Source of the DNA: Streptomyces clavuligerus
GTDB lineage: Bacteria > Actinomycetota > Actinomycetes > Streptomycetales > Streptomycetaceae
Assembly (NCBI RefSeq): GCF_005519465.1
Contig: NZ_CP027859.1
Span: 1,612,001-1,676,000, forward strand
Direction of reading: 5' to 3'
DNA length: 64,000 bases
Shown here: positions 45,178 to 53,390 of the stretch, one piece after another
Position numbering within the stretch: the first letter of the stretch is position 1
Layout of the letters: every line of letters begins with the position of its first letter
The notes under the pieces: model-generated
What the model saw: the letters and a program-made list of their open reading frames with translations, nothing else
Databases searched by the model: none
What the model was told of the DNA's origin: nothing
Program-made: the position numbers and the translations under genes

Positions 45178-45737
45178 CCGGCCTTCAGCGGGCCAAGCTC
45201 GCCCTGCGGTTCCGGCAGATGGACAAGGACGGCAACGGCTGGCTCCAGGCCGCTGACTACGAGGCCATGGCCCGGCGCCTGATCACCGCGAGCGGCACAC
45301 CCGCCGGCTCCCCGGCCGCCGTACGGATGACGGAGCTGGCCCTCGGCATGTGGCGGGCCCTGGAGAAACGGATGGACACCGACGGCGACGGCAGGATCAG
45401 CCCAGAGGAGTTCATCGCCTCCACCGCCCGCTCCGTCATCGGACACGATGGCTATGACCGGGTCATCCGTCCCATGATGACCCACATCATCACCCTCTTC
45501 GACACCGACGGCGACCGGCGGCTGTCACAGGACGAGTTCTGCGCCCTGTTCACCTGCTGCGGTCTGACCCCGGCCGACGCCGGTATCGCCTTCGGCAAGC
45601 TCGATGCCGACGGTGACGGACATCTGACCTGCGACGAGATCAACACGGCCGTCCGCGCGTTCTTCGTCAGCACCGACGCGGACACTCCCGCCAACTGGCT
45701 CTTCGGTCCGCTCCACCACCCATCGACGGGAGGGTGA
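45168..45737 (+). CDS. Four-EF-hand calcium-binding protein
   Basis: A 189-residue calcium-binding protein with four EF-hand loops at about 19-30 (DKDGNGWLQAAD), 70-81 (DTDGDGRISPEE), 112-123 (DTDGDRRLSQDE) and 146-157 (DADGDGHLTCDE). Loops 2 and 4 are canonical; loop 1 ends in Asp and loop 3 has Arg instead of Gly at position 6, so these may bind weakly. It resembles bacterial calerythrin or sarcoplasmic calcium-binding proteins, likely a cytoplasmic Ca2+ buffer or sensor. GTG 45168 lies inside the lipoyl-protein gene, so expression is coupled. Confidence 0.9.
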   Translation: MELTGLQRAKLALRFRQMDKDGNGWLQAADYEAMARRLITASGTPAGSPAAVRMTELALGMWRALEKRMDTDGDGRISPEEFIASTARSVIGHDGYDRVIRPMMTHIITLFDTDGDRRLSQDEFCALFTCCGLTPADAGIAFGKLDADGDGHLTCDEINTAVRAFFVSTDADTPANWLFGPLHHPSTGG

Positions 45738-45755
45738 GCGGACGCCGTGACCAGG

Positions 45756-45778
45756 GGGCGGAGACACCTTCTCCGCCC
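45756..45778 (+). terminator. Hairpin terminator after the EF-hand gene
   Basis: GGGCGGAGA (45756-45764) and TCTCCGCCC (45770-45778) form a 9-bp stem with a CACCT loop, 18 bases past the EF-hand stop. Confidence 0.7.
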
Positions 45779-45900
45779 AGGGCCGTGGCCCATGGCCCGT
45801 GTCAGCACGGTGTGCGGCGGCAGCCGCACACCGTCGGCGCCCGCTCCCGGTAGCCGTGGGCGGCACCCGCGACGGCTGTGACGACCGCTTCGGTGGTCCG

Positions 45901-45935
45901 TCAGCCGTCAGCCGTCAGCCGTCAGCCGTCAGCCG
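45901..45935. repeat. Tandem repeat, five copies of TCAGCCG
   Basis: Five exact 7-base units run just beyond the stop of the crystallin-like gene. Unit length matches the array at 24632 but the sequence differs. It is non-coding. Confidence 0.95.
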
Positions 45936-45957
45936 TGGGTCGCCGGTCGGCCGGCTG

Positions 45958-46395
45958 TCATGTGGCTGTGGGCCACCACCAGGCGTAGAGGACCTCAAGG
46001 GAGCTGACGCGGTCGTTCCACCCGGCCGGCATGGCGGGGATGTTGCCGTCCACCCTGGTCATCGGTCCGTACCGCTTGATGTGGTCGAAGGCGTAGCCCC
46101 CGCACAGGCTGCCGGGAATCCGCATCGAGCTGATCTTGTCGTTCCAGCCCTGCGGAAGCTGGTCGTACTTGTGCGACGGCGTCGTGGGCGAGCAGCCGTT
46201 GATGTCGCTGAAGAACTGGAGGTACGCGCCACCGTAGTTGCTGTGCTCCCAGGCGGTCGCGGCCAGGAAGTCGCCGCTGCCGAACCGGGTGATCAGGGGA
46301 GTGTCGGCGGCCTGCGCCGTACCGGTCGTACCGAAGAGGAGCGATGTGCATATGGCCGACGCGATCAGTGTCGCGGACCTGAGCCGTTTGAGCAT
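45958..46395 (-). CDS. Secreted beta/gamma-crystallin-like (I36-type) protein
   Basis: A 145-residue exported protein. Signal peptide (MLKRLRSATLIASAICTSLLFGTTGTAQA), then a single beta/gamma-crystallin-like domain of two motifs: GWNDKISSMRI and GWNDRVSSLEVLY, each carrying the NDxxSS Ca2+ signature. A Cys pair (INGC, GSLCGG) is likely disulfide-bonded. It is a shorter relative of the protein at 5142-5837. GGGAGGG is five bases before ATG 46395. Confidence 0.8.
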   Translation of the reverse strand: MLKRLRSATLIASAICTSLLFGTTGTAQAADTPLITRFGSGDFLAATAWEHSNYGGAYLQFFSDINGCSPTTPSHKYDQLPQGWNDKISSMRIPGSLCGGYAFDHIKRYGPMTRVDGNIPAMPAGWNDRVSSLEVLYAWWWPTAT

Positions 46396-46518
46396 CGTTG
46401 CCCTCCCTGGGCGGGACGGATGGGGGGAAGAACGGGTACACGGGGTGCGGGGGATACGACCGGCCTCGGCACCCCCTCCGGGGGGGAGAATCCGGAGGGT
46501 GGGCACGCGGGTTCCTGT

Positions 46519-46554
46519 CGTCCGTGCGAGGGGGCGCACCCCATCGCACGGACG
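46519..46554. terminator. Strong hairpin inside a divergent intergenic region
   Basis: CGTCCGTGCGA (46519-46529) and TCGCACGGACG (46544-46554) are exact complements, with four further G:C pairs inside. It lies between the divergent starts at 46395 and 46926, where no terminator is expected. It may end an unseen small RNA, or act as an operator. An 8-bp hairpin (CCCTCCGG/CCGGAGGG) lies about 25 bases to its left. No gene is seen in 46396-46925. Confidence 0.4.
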
Positions 46555-46925
46555 GGCATGCCGGAGGGGTTCACCCGGCCCTTCCGCGCCGACCCGTTCC
46601 GGCCGGTCCTGGAACCGCACCGCACCACCGGCCGGGGTCACGACCGGATGCGACGGTGCACCCCGTGACCTCTCACCCGGCGTGGCCGTGGCTCCTGACG
46701 GTGGCTGGTATCGGCCTCCGCGTTCCGGACCGGACCGGAGATCCGCACGGTCGTCCGCCGTCGCTCTCCGCGCAGGGACAGGGCCGCCGCGACGGCCTCC
46801 CCGCGGCCCGCTCCTCCCCGCCGGGCGCGCGGACCGACCCGCCCGGGACACCGCCCCCGAGAACCCCTCGCACGGTGCCGTAATTCCCTGGCGCGCCATG
46901 CCGCGCGCTGGTTGACTCCACCGCC

Positions 46926-47657
46926 GTGACCGGACTCAACGATCCTGCTTTCTTTGACCGTTACGCCCACGAATACGACGAGGGGCACGTCTACGAACCG
47001 ACGCGGACCGTCGACTTCCTGGCCGGACTCGTCCCGGCGGCCGGACGCGTCCTGGAGCTCGCCATCGGCACGGGCCGGGTCGCGCTTCCCCTGGCCGCAC
47101 GGGGGTTCGCCCTCGAAGGAATCGACGGCTCACCCGCCATGGTCGAGCGACTGCGCGCGAAGCCCGGCGGCGCGGAGATCCCCGTGACGATCGGCGATAT
47201 GGCCGACGTGGCGGTCGACGGCCCCTTCCAGCTGTCCTACCTGGTCTTCAACACCCTGTTCAACCTGCCCAGCCAGGCCCGCCAGGTCGACTGCTTCCGC
47301 AACGTCGCCCAGGTCCTCGAACCCGGCGGGCTGTTCGTCGTCGAGTGTTTCATCCAGGATGTGACCGAGTTCGACCGCCATCAGCGGGTCGCCACCCGCG
47401 CCCTCGCCGAGAACTCGGTGAACATGGAGTTCCTGCTGCACGACCCTGTGGAACAGGCGGTCACCTTTCAGCGCGTGACGTTCGACGCGAAGGGCACCAC
47501 GCTGCGCCCGCTGCGGCTCCGGTACTGCTGGCCGAGCGAGCTGGACCTGATGGCCCAGCTCGCCGGGATGCGTCTGCGTGAGCGCTGGACCGACTGGGAC
47601 CGCAGCCCCTTCACGGCGGCCAGCCGGAGGCATGTATCGGTCTACGAGAAGCGGTGA
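46926..47657 (+). CDS. Class I SAM-dependent methyltransferase
   Basis: A 243-residue methyltransferase with motif I VLELAIGTGRVALPLA, acidic GIDGSPAMVERLR, IGDMADVAVDGPFQLSYLVFNTLFNL (motif II/III region) and VLEPGGLFVVECF. It resembles UbiE/SmtA-like small-molecule methyltransferases; the substrate is unknown. GTG 46926 is the only sensible start, but there is no clear ribosome site. It is the first of a group with another MTase-like protein, a P450 and a GS-like ligase. Confidence 0.85.
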   Translation: MTGLNDPAFFDRYAHEYDEGHVYEPTRTVDFLAGLVPAAGRVLELAIGTGRVALPLAARGFALEGIDGSPAMVERLRAKPGGAEIPVTIGDMADVAVDGPFQLSYLVFNTLFNLPSQARQVDCFRNVAQVLEPGGLFVVECFIQDVTEFDRHQRVATRALAENSVNMEFLLHDPVEQAVTFQRVTFDAKGTTLRPLRLRYCWPSELDLMAQLAGMRLRERWTDWDRSPFTAASRRHVSVYEKR

Positions 47658-47766
47658 TCGCGCCCGTTCGGGACGAACGACGGCGGACATCCGACGCCCC
47701 TGCGCCCACCGGCCCGGTGCCGCAGAGCCGGGGAAGTCCTGCCCCCGGCGATCCCGGGCCGGGCGT

Positions 47767-48663
47767 TCAGCCGTCGTGCAGCAGAGCGTGCAGCGGGTGT
47801 GAGGCGGAGTGCGCGGCGGGCCGTGTCAGGTGCAGGGCGGTGTGGAAATGGCCGTCGGTCTCCTTCCCTCGGGGGTCGTGGCCGGCCGCGTACACGGCGT
47901 CGACGGCGGCGCGTTGCTCGTCGGCGTCGGTGAAGCGCCGTTGCGGGTAGGTGCGGCGGGTGTACTCCTGGGTGGTGAGACCGAAGCGGTCCAGACCCTC
48001 GGCGATGGCCCGGTAGGAGCCGGTGCGCAGGACGAAGGCCGCCACCCAGGGAGGCTCGCTCCTGCCCGTCAGAAGTGGCTCGAAGGTGCGGGCCGACAGA
48101 AAGCTCACGCCGCCGGTCACCGTGATCAGACGCACCTCGCGCGTGGCCCGGTAGAGCGCCTGGCTGGGCGCGCCGGTCTCCAGATTCTCGGCGAACCCCG
48201 CTGCCAGCAGGCCGACGGCGTGCGCGTACGCGATGGCCGGGGCCGCGATGTCGAGGCCGACGACGGGGACGGCGTCCTCGCGGCGGCGCGCCGCGTAGTA
48301 GCGGCGGTCCGACGCGATCAGCTCCCCGGTCGTCATCCGGGCGACCGCGGGCGAGGTGTAGCGCTCGTGCAGTTCCTCCCATGTCACCTGGTGGTTGAGC
48401 AGAGCCGCGTTGATGCCGTACGAGCAGCAGATGTCCAGGACCACGGCCCGGGAGGCCCGGTCCGCCGGGTGCCCGCCGCCCTCGGAGGCGCCCGCGAGGG
48501 GCAGAAGGCGGCGGAAGACGCCCTGGGCATGGTGGGGTGTCCGATACTCCAGCGGTCCCAGAGCGGCGAAGTACGATCGCGGGTCCGGCCGGCTGTAGAC
48601 CTCGTCGAAACGTGTCATGCTCACCGGCACATCGGGCCGGTGCCGAGTCTCCTCAGCGCTCAC
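47767..48663 (-). CDS. Methyltransferase-like protein of unknown function
   Basis: A 298-residue protein with a Rossmann-like start, AVVLDICCSYGINAALLNH, in place of the usual DxGxGxG, then VVGLDIAAPAIAYAHAVGLLAAGFAENLE and VRLITVTGGVSFLSARTF. The layout suggests a SAM-dependent methyltransferase or a degenerate relative, but the unusual ICCSYG loop leaves activity uncertain. It is divergent from the P450 gene and may belong to the same pathway. GTG 48663 follows GAGGGAG; a later Met (MTRFDEVYS) is an alternative start. Confidence 0.6.
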   Translation of the reverse strand: MSAEETRHRPDVPVSMTRFDEVYSRPDPRSYFAALGPLEYRTPHHAQGVFRRLLPLAGASEGGGHPADRASRAVVLDICCSYGINAALLNHQVTWEELHERYTSPAVARMTTGELIASDRRYYAARRREDAVPVVGLDIAAPAIAYAHAVGLLAAGFAENLETGAPSQALYRATREVRLITVTGGVSFLSARTFEPLLTGRSEPPWVAAFVLRTGSYRAIAEGLDRFGLTTQEYTRRTYPQRRFTDADEQRAAVDAVYAAGHDPRGKETDGHFHTALHLTRPAAHSASHPLHALLHDG

Positions 48664-48838
48664 CAAGGCTCCCTCCTCGATCAGAGGACACTTGCATAGC
48701 GCACCCAGGCCCCCGGCAGGAAGAACACCTCACGCCGATCCGGTGACCCTTGGCCCGTGGTGACGCCCGTTGAACAGGGCCACTGCCCGGTGGCGCGGGC
48801 GGTGGGGCTCCCGGAGGGCCGCGCGGCGGCCGGTGCCC

Positions 48839-48886
48839 TGCTCCGGCCCTTGCTCCGGCCCCTGCTCCGGCCTCTGCTCCGTCCCG
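48839..48886. repeat. Tandem repeat, four copies of a 12-base unit
   Basis: TGCTCCGGCCCT and three close variants run end to end between divergent genes. A 17-base block containing GGCCACCGCCCCGC then occurs twice immediately after. Non-coding; no gene is seen in the rest of 48664-49019, which must hold two divergent promoters. Confidence 0.85.
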
Positions 48887-49019
48887 GCCACCGCCCCGCT
48901 TCGGCCACCGCCCCGCGGAATTCCACACCTTCAGGCGAGATCTTCTCTCCGGCACTTGACGCGCCCGCGCACCGTACGAGTCCCTGGTACCACCATCCAC
49001 CCCAGAGCCGGAGGTTCCC

Positions 49020-50225
49020 ATGACGGGTCCCGCCCCGACCGGCAGCGTCCCCGTGTTCGACGCCGCCGACCCGGGCTTCAGCATCACCTCCGCCGCCGTG
49101 CACAGGGCCCGCGAGAACTCCTGGTACGCCCGGACCACCTACGGACTGGCGGTCCTGCGGCACGCGGAGGTCGCCGAACTGCTCCACCACCCCCGGCTCC
49201 GCCAGGGCAGCGTGTCCTGGCTCGCCCGCAACGGGGTGACCGAGGGGCCCCTCGCCGACTGGTGGGCGAGCTGGGTCCTCCACCGTGAGGGGGAGGACCA
49301 CCGCCGATTGCGCCGACTGCTGAATCCGGCGTTCTCCTCCCGGTCTGCCACGGCTCTGCTGCCCCGCTTCCGGGCCCTCGCCACCGAGCTGACGGACGCG
49401 TTCGCGGACCGTGACCGCTGCGAGTTCGTCGCGGAGTTCGCCGAGCCCTACGCGGCCCGTGTGATCGCGATGCTGCTCGGCATCCCGGAGCAGGAGTGGC
49501 CCGTCATCGCCCGCGAGTCCGCCGTGCTGGGACTCGCCCTGGGGGTGACCGTCCGCCAGGACCTCGACCGCGTCGAACGCGCGCTCGCCGCGCTCCACGC
49601 CTACGCCGATGAACTGATCGCCGACCGACGGCGCCGGGAGCGTGACGACTTCCTCTCCCGCCTGGTCCACGCGGACCGCGACGGCGACCGCCTCGGCGAC
49701 GAAGAACTCCGCGACAGCCTGGTCCTGCTGGTCTTCGGGGGCTTCGACACCACCCGCAACCAACTCGGTCTCGCCCTTCAGACCTTCGCCCGCCACCCCG
49801 CCCAGTGGCGGTTCCTCGCCGATCGGCCGGAACTGGGCGCCAGGGCCGCCGAGGAGGTGATACGCGTCAACCCCACCGTCCGCTGGATCACCCGGGAGGC
49901 GCTGGAGGACTTCACCTTCCGGGGCCTGGACATCCCCGCCGGGACCACCGTCCAACTGTGGACCGAGTCCGCCGGTACCGACCCCCGCGTCCACGGGCCG
50001 TACTCCTTCGACATCACCGCCGAACGGGAGCCGCACTTCGGCTTCGGCGGCGGGTTCCACCACTGCCTCGGCCACTTCGTCGCCCGCGCCGACATCGCCG
50101 AGGCCCTGCCGGTGCTCGCCCGGCGCCTGCGGGACCTCCGGATCGCCGAGGACGCCGTCTGGCTCCCCGACTCCGGCAACACCGGCCCCGTACGCCTGCC
50201 GCTCCTGTTCACGCCCGCTCCCTGA
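49020..50225 (+). CDS. Cytochrome P450
   Basis: A 401-residue soluble bacterial P450. I-helix FGGFDTTRN supplies the acid/threonine pair, EEVIRVNP the ExxR motif, and FGFGGGFHHCLG the haem loop with thiolate ligand Cys349. It would hydroxylate or otherwise oxidise a small molecule using ferredoxin partners, none of which is encoded nearby. Likely part of a small biosynthetic set with the downstream GS-like ligase. GGAGG precedes ATG 49020. Confidence 0.92.
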   Translation: MTGPAPTGSVPVFDAADPGFSITSAAVHRARENSWYARTTYGLAVLRHAEVAELLHHPRLRQGSVSWLARNGVTEGPLADWWASWVLHREGEDHRRLRRLLNPAFSSRSATALLPRFRALATELTDAFADRDRCEFVAEFAEPYAARVIAMLLGIPEQEWPVIARESAVLGLALGVTVRQDLDRVERALAALHAYADELIADRRRRERDDFLSRLVHADRDGDRLGDEELRDSLVLLVFGGFDTTRNQLGLALQTFARHPAQWRFLADRPELGARAAEEVIRVNPTVRWITREALEDFTFRGLDIPAGTTVQLWTESAGTDPRVHGPYSFDITAEREPHFGFGGGFHHCLGHFVARADIAEALPVLARRLRDLRIAEDAVWLPDSGNTGPVRLPLLFTPAP

Positions 50226-50271
50226 CCGGGTGCCCCCGTCCCACCGCGCTACCCCTGTGAGGTGCCCCACC

Positions 50272-51663
50272 ATGACCGCCCGTCCCGCCAGCACCACGGC
50301 ACTCGACCGCCACCGTGAACGGAACAGCGACCGGAGCGCGGTGGACACCGTGCGCGAACGGATCGCCGAGACGGGGGTCGAGTACGTCTACTACCAGTCG
50401 GTGACCCTCAGCGGCCGGGCCGTCGGCAAGGTGGTGCCCGCTGTGCATCTGCTCCGCAATCTGGAGAAGGGCGTCCAGATGCACCGCTCTGTCGTCGCCG
50501 ACTTCCAGACCGACCGGAGCGGTGCCCTCCTCGGCGGCGGCGCGCGGGCGGCCGAGTTCACCGCCCTGCCCGACCTGGACACCTTCGCCGTGCTGCCCTG
50601 GGACACCACGGTCGGCCGGTTCTTCTGCCGCCTCTACGAGCCCGCGCACCTGCCGGAACGCGGCGGGGAGCCGTTCGCCGCCGACGCGCGCGGCAACCTC
50701 ATCCGGCGGCACCGCGAGTTCACCGGACGCACCGGACTCGTCCTGCGCTCCGGCTGCGAGCCCGAGGCGACCTGGACCGGACCCGGTCTTGAGGTACCCC
50801 ACCGCCCCGACGCCTGCCCCGCGTACCGGATCGATCTGCTGGAACGCGCCAGGCCCATCTACCAGAAGGTGATCACCTACGGCAGGGCGCTGGGACTCGA
50901 CATGATCGAGGGCGACTACGAGGACCCCGGCCAGCTCGAACTGAACTGGATGTACGACCGGGCCGAGCTGACCGCCGACCGGCTCGTCACCTTCCGGCAG
51001 ATCTGCCGCCAGGTCGCCCGCGAACTCGGCGTCACGGTCAGCTTCATGCCCAAACCCGCCATCGGCGTCATGGGCAACGGCTGCCACCACAATCTCAGCC
51101 TCTGGAACGGCACCGAGAACGTGCTCGCCGAACCCGGCCGCCGCGAACTGCACCTGACCGAAACCGGACAGCACGCCCTCGGCGGCATCCTGGCGCACGC
51201 CGCGGGCGCCATGGCCGTCATGGGCCCCACCGTCAACTCCTACAAGCGGTACTGGGACACGGGCCTCTTCGCCCCCGAACGGATCGACTGGGGCATGGAC
51301 GACAAGACCTGCACCGTCCGCCTGTCCGCCAACGGGCGCCTTGAGTACAAACTCCCCGACGCCATGGTCAACCCCTATCTCTCGCACGCCGTCCTGCTCG
51401 CCGTCATCGCCGACGGCCTGACGAACCGGACCGACCCCGGCCCGCCCCAGGGCACCGCCCGGGAACTCGGGCACCCGTTCCCCGCGCTGCCCCTGACCCT
51501 GGGCGAAGCCCTCACCGCCTTCACCGAGGACACCGTGGTCACAAGCGCGCTCACCGAGGAGATCTGCTCCGTCTTCCTCGCCGGCAGGTCGGACGAATGG
51601 GCCCGCTTCTGCGCCGCCGTCACCGACTGGGAACACCAGATGTACGCGGAGGGCACCCCCTGA
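50272..51663 (+). CDS. Glutamine-synthetase-like ligase (divergent family member)
   Basis: A 463-residue GS-fold enzyme. Recognisable blocks are MIEGDYEDPGQLELNW (the EGGPGQxE metal site), GVMGNGCHHNLSLW (normally NGSGMHxH), NSYKRYWDTG (NSYKR) and LEYKLPDAMVNPYL (normally RxEFRxPDxxxNPY). The Ser-Gly-Met and one substrate-binding Arg are replaced (Cys, Lys). It is therefore unlikely to be a housekeeping glutamine synthetase and more likely an ATP-dependent amide or gamma-glutamyl ligase acting on an amine or a natural-product acid. GAGGTG is seven bases before ATG 50272, 46 bases after the P450 stop, so the two are probably co-transcribed. Confidence 0.82.
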   Translation: MTARPASTTALDRHRERNSDRSAVDTVRERIAETGVEYVYYQSVTLSGRAVGKVVPAVHLLRNLEKGVQMHRSVVADFQTDRSGALLGGGARAAEFTALPDLDTFAVLPWDTTVGRFFCRLYEPAHLPERGGEPFAADARGNLIRRHREFTGRTGLVLRSGCEPEATWTGPGLEVPHRPDACPAYRIDLLERARPIYQKVITYGRALGLDMIEGDYEDPGQLELNWMYDRAELTADRLVTFRQICRQVARELGVTVSFMPKPAIGVMGNGCHHNLSLWNGTENVLAEPGRRELHLTETGQHALGGILAHAAGAMAVMGPTVNSYKRYWDTGLFAPERIDWGMDDKTCTVRLSANGRLEYKLPDAMVNPYLSHAVLLAVIADGLTNRTDPGPPQGTARELGHPFPALPLTLGEALTAFTEDTVVTSALTEEICSVFLAGRSDEWARFCAAVTDWEHQMYAEGTP

Positions 51664-51953
51664 TCCGGAGCCGCCCCGGGCGGGCCGCGGCGGCGGGCCC
51701 AGGTCTGTCCCTCCACCGTCCGGCCCGTTTCCGTCCGGGGGTCCGTGCCGACGGACTGTACCCGTACGGGTGAATCCCGGGCGGTCCTTCACGATGTGCG
51801 CGCCGTACGACTGGCCGGTCGCGTCAACCCGGCGGTTCACCCGCGCGGGGGATGTCACCCCGGTGGAGGGTGGTGGTCGACTTCTGCGCCGGGCCGGTCG
51901 TCATGACCGGACCCACGTCGCGCGATCCGTGTATCCCTCAGGAGGCTTCGTCC

Positions 51954-52829
51954 GTGATCACCAGGAAACTGCCCTTACTCGCCGCGGCGCTGATCGCCTT
52001 CGGCATGCTGACCGCCGGTTCGGCGACCGCCACCGTCTCCGGGGACGGAGGCAACCGGATCGGAATCCTCAGGGACAACGGTGAGGCGTATGTGAAGGAG
52101 GGTGGTCTCAGCGCCACCTGGGTCCTTGAGGCCGGGAACATCAAGCAGGTCGTCCTGTCGGGGAACCGGATCGGGGTCCTCAAGGGCAATGGCGAGGCGT
52201 ACGTCAAGGAGGGCGGCCTGAGTGCCGCCTGGACCCTGGTCGCCGGACAGACCAAGCAGATCGCCCTCTCCGGCAACCGGATCGGGGTCCTCAAGGACAA
52301 CGGCGAGGCGTACGTCAAGGAGGGCGGTCTCAGCGCCGCCTGGACCCTGGTCGCCGGACAGACCAAGGAAATCGAACTCTCCGGCAACCGCATCGGCATC
52401 GTGAAGGGCAACGGCGACGCCTATGTGAAGGAGGGCGGCCTGAGTGCCACCTGGGTCCTTGAGGCGGTCGATGTCATCGACATCGACCTCGCGGGCACCC
52501 GTATCGGCGTCTTCACCGGCGGGGGCGAGGCATTCGTCAAGGAGGGCGGTCTGAGCGCCCTCTGGGTCCTGGAAGCGAACGATGTGATCCAACTGGAGCT
52601 GTCCGGCAACCGGATCGGGGTCCTCAACGACAAGGGCGAGGCGTACGTCAAGGAAGGCGGTCTCAGCGCCGCCTGGACCCTGGAAGCGAACAATGTGATC
52701 CAGATCGCCCTCTCCGGCACCCGGATCGGCATCCTCGTGGGCAGCGGTCAGGCGTTCGTCAAGGAGGGCGGTCTCAGCGCCGCCTGGGTCCTGGAAGCGA
52801 ACGACGTCACCGAGCTCGTCCTGTCCTGA
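51954..52829 (+). CDS. Secreted protein of seven exact 37-residue repeats (propeller candidate)
   Basis: A 291-residue exported protein. A signal peptide (MITRKLPLLAAALIAFGMLTAGSATA) and a short linker are followed from Gly33 to the end by exactly seven 37-residue repeats with no gaps: GNRIGVLKGNGEAYVKEGG, then LSAAWTLVA. Seven blades of this size fit a tectonin-type seven-bladed beta-propeller, a fold that often binds sugars. The secretion and exact repeat register support a lectin-like surface role, which remains inference. GTG 51954 is chosen because GGAGG lies eight bases upstream. Confidence 0.85.
   Translation: MITRKLPLLAAALIAFGMLTAGSATATVSGDGGNRIGILRDNGEAYVKEGGLSATWVLEAGNIKQVVLSGNRIGVLKGNGEAYVKEGGLSAAWTLVAGQTKQIALSGNRIGVLKDNGEAYVKEGGLSAAWTLVAGQTKEIELSGNRIGIVKGNGDAYVKEGGLSATWVLEAVDVIDIDLAGTRIGVFTGGGEAFVKEGGLSALWVLEANDVIQLELSGNRIGVLNDKGEAYVKEGGLSAAWTLEANNVIQIALSGTRIGILVGSGQAFVKEGGLSAAWVLEANDVTELVLS
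52050..52826 (+). repeat. Seven in-frame 111-bp repeats
   Basis: The coding sequence for residues 33-291 consists of seven contiguous 111-base units. Units 2 and 3 are closest to each other at DNA level. The exact register with no linker suggests recent expansion or strong structural constraint. Confidence 0.9.
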
Positions 52830-52861
52830 CACACCCCAGCGGGCGCCTCAGGGCGCCGCAC

Positions 52862-52892
52862 GGTGGCGTACCTCTCCTCGGGGTACGCCACC
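52862..52892 (+). terminator. Hairpin terminator after the 37-residue repeat gene
   Basis: GGTGGCGTACC (52862-52872) and GGTACGCCACC (52882-52892) form an 11-bp perfect stem with a 9-base loop, 33 bases past the stop. Confidence 0.75.
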
Positions 52893-53038
52893 TCCGCTTG
52901 TCCGGTACCGGGTGGCGGAGACACCGGCCCTCCGCGTCTTCCGAACCCGGCCGGGCACACCTGGTTGAACCCCCGCCAACGGGCAGATGCGCAACGGGCG
53001 TCCTCGGCTCCACCCGTTCCAACGATGAGGAGGAACGG

Positions 53039-53113
53039 ATGACGGAGCTCCACCCGGACGCGGAGCCTTCCCGGAAACCGGGCCTCCGCATGTGCCGGCG
53101 TGGCCCCCGGTGA
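53039..53113 (+). CDS. Possible mini-ORF with strong ribosome site
   Basis: A 24-residue ORF beginning MTELHPDAEPSRKPGLRM. It has an unusually good GAGGAGGAAC ribosome site six bases before ATG 53039. The peptide has no known motif. In the rest of 52830-53390 a minus-strand frame (around 53240 to 52848, fragment DVLEAAARGVSCPGTVQD) is also open with partial codon bias. The stretch may be a decayed gene, and I cannot settle the strand. Confidence 0.3.
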   Translation: MTELHPDAEPSRKPGLRMCRRGPR

Positions 53114-53390
53114 GCAGGTGGTCGCCCACCGTCATGTCCTGGACCGTGCCGGGACAGCTCACACCGCGGGCCGCGGCCTCCAGGACATCGGCGGGCACTG
53201 CCCGCATCGTGGAGTGCACACCGGGTGGAACCACCCGCCACTTCATCTTCATCCTTGGATTCCGACGGGGCGCGGAGCAGCGTCGATCTGCCCCGCGCGG
53301 CCCGGTGGAGTCGCCGACGTCCGGTCCCGGGAGCGTCACGTTCCGTGTGCGGGACGAGGGAGTGATGATGGAGGTGAGGAGGTGGAGGTG

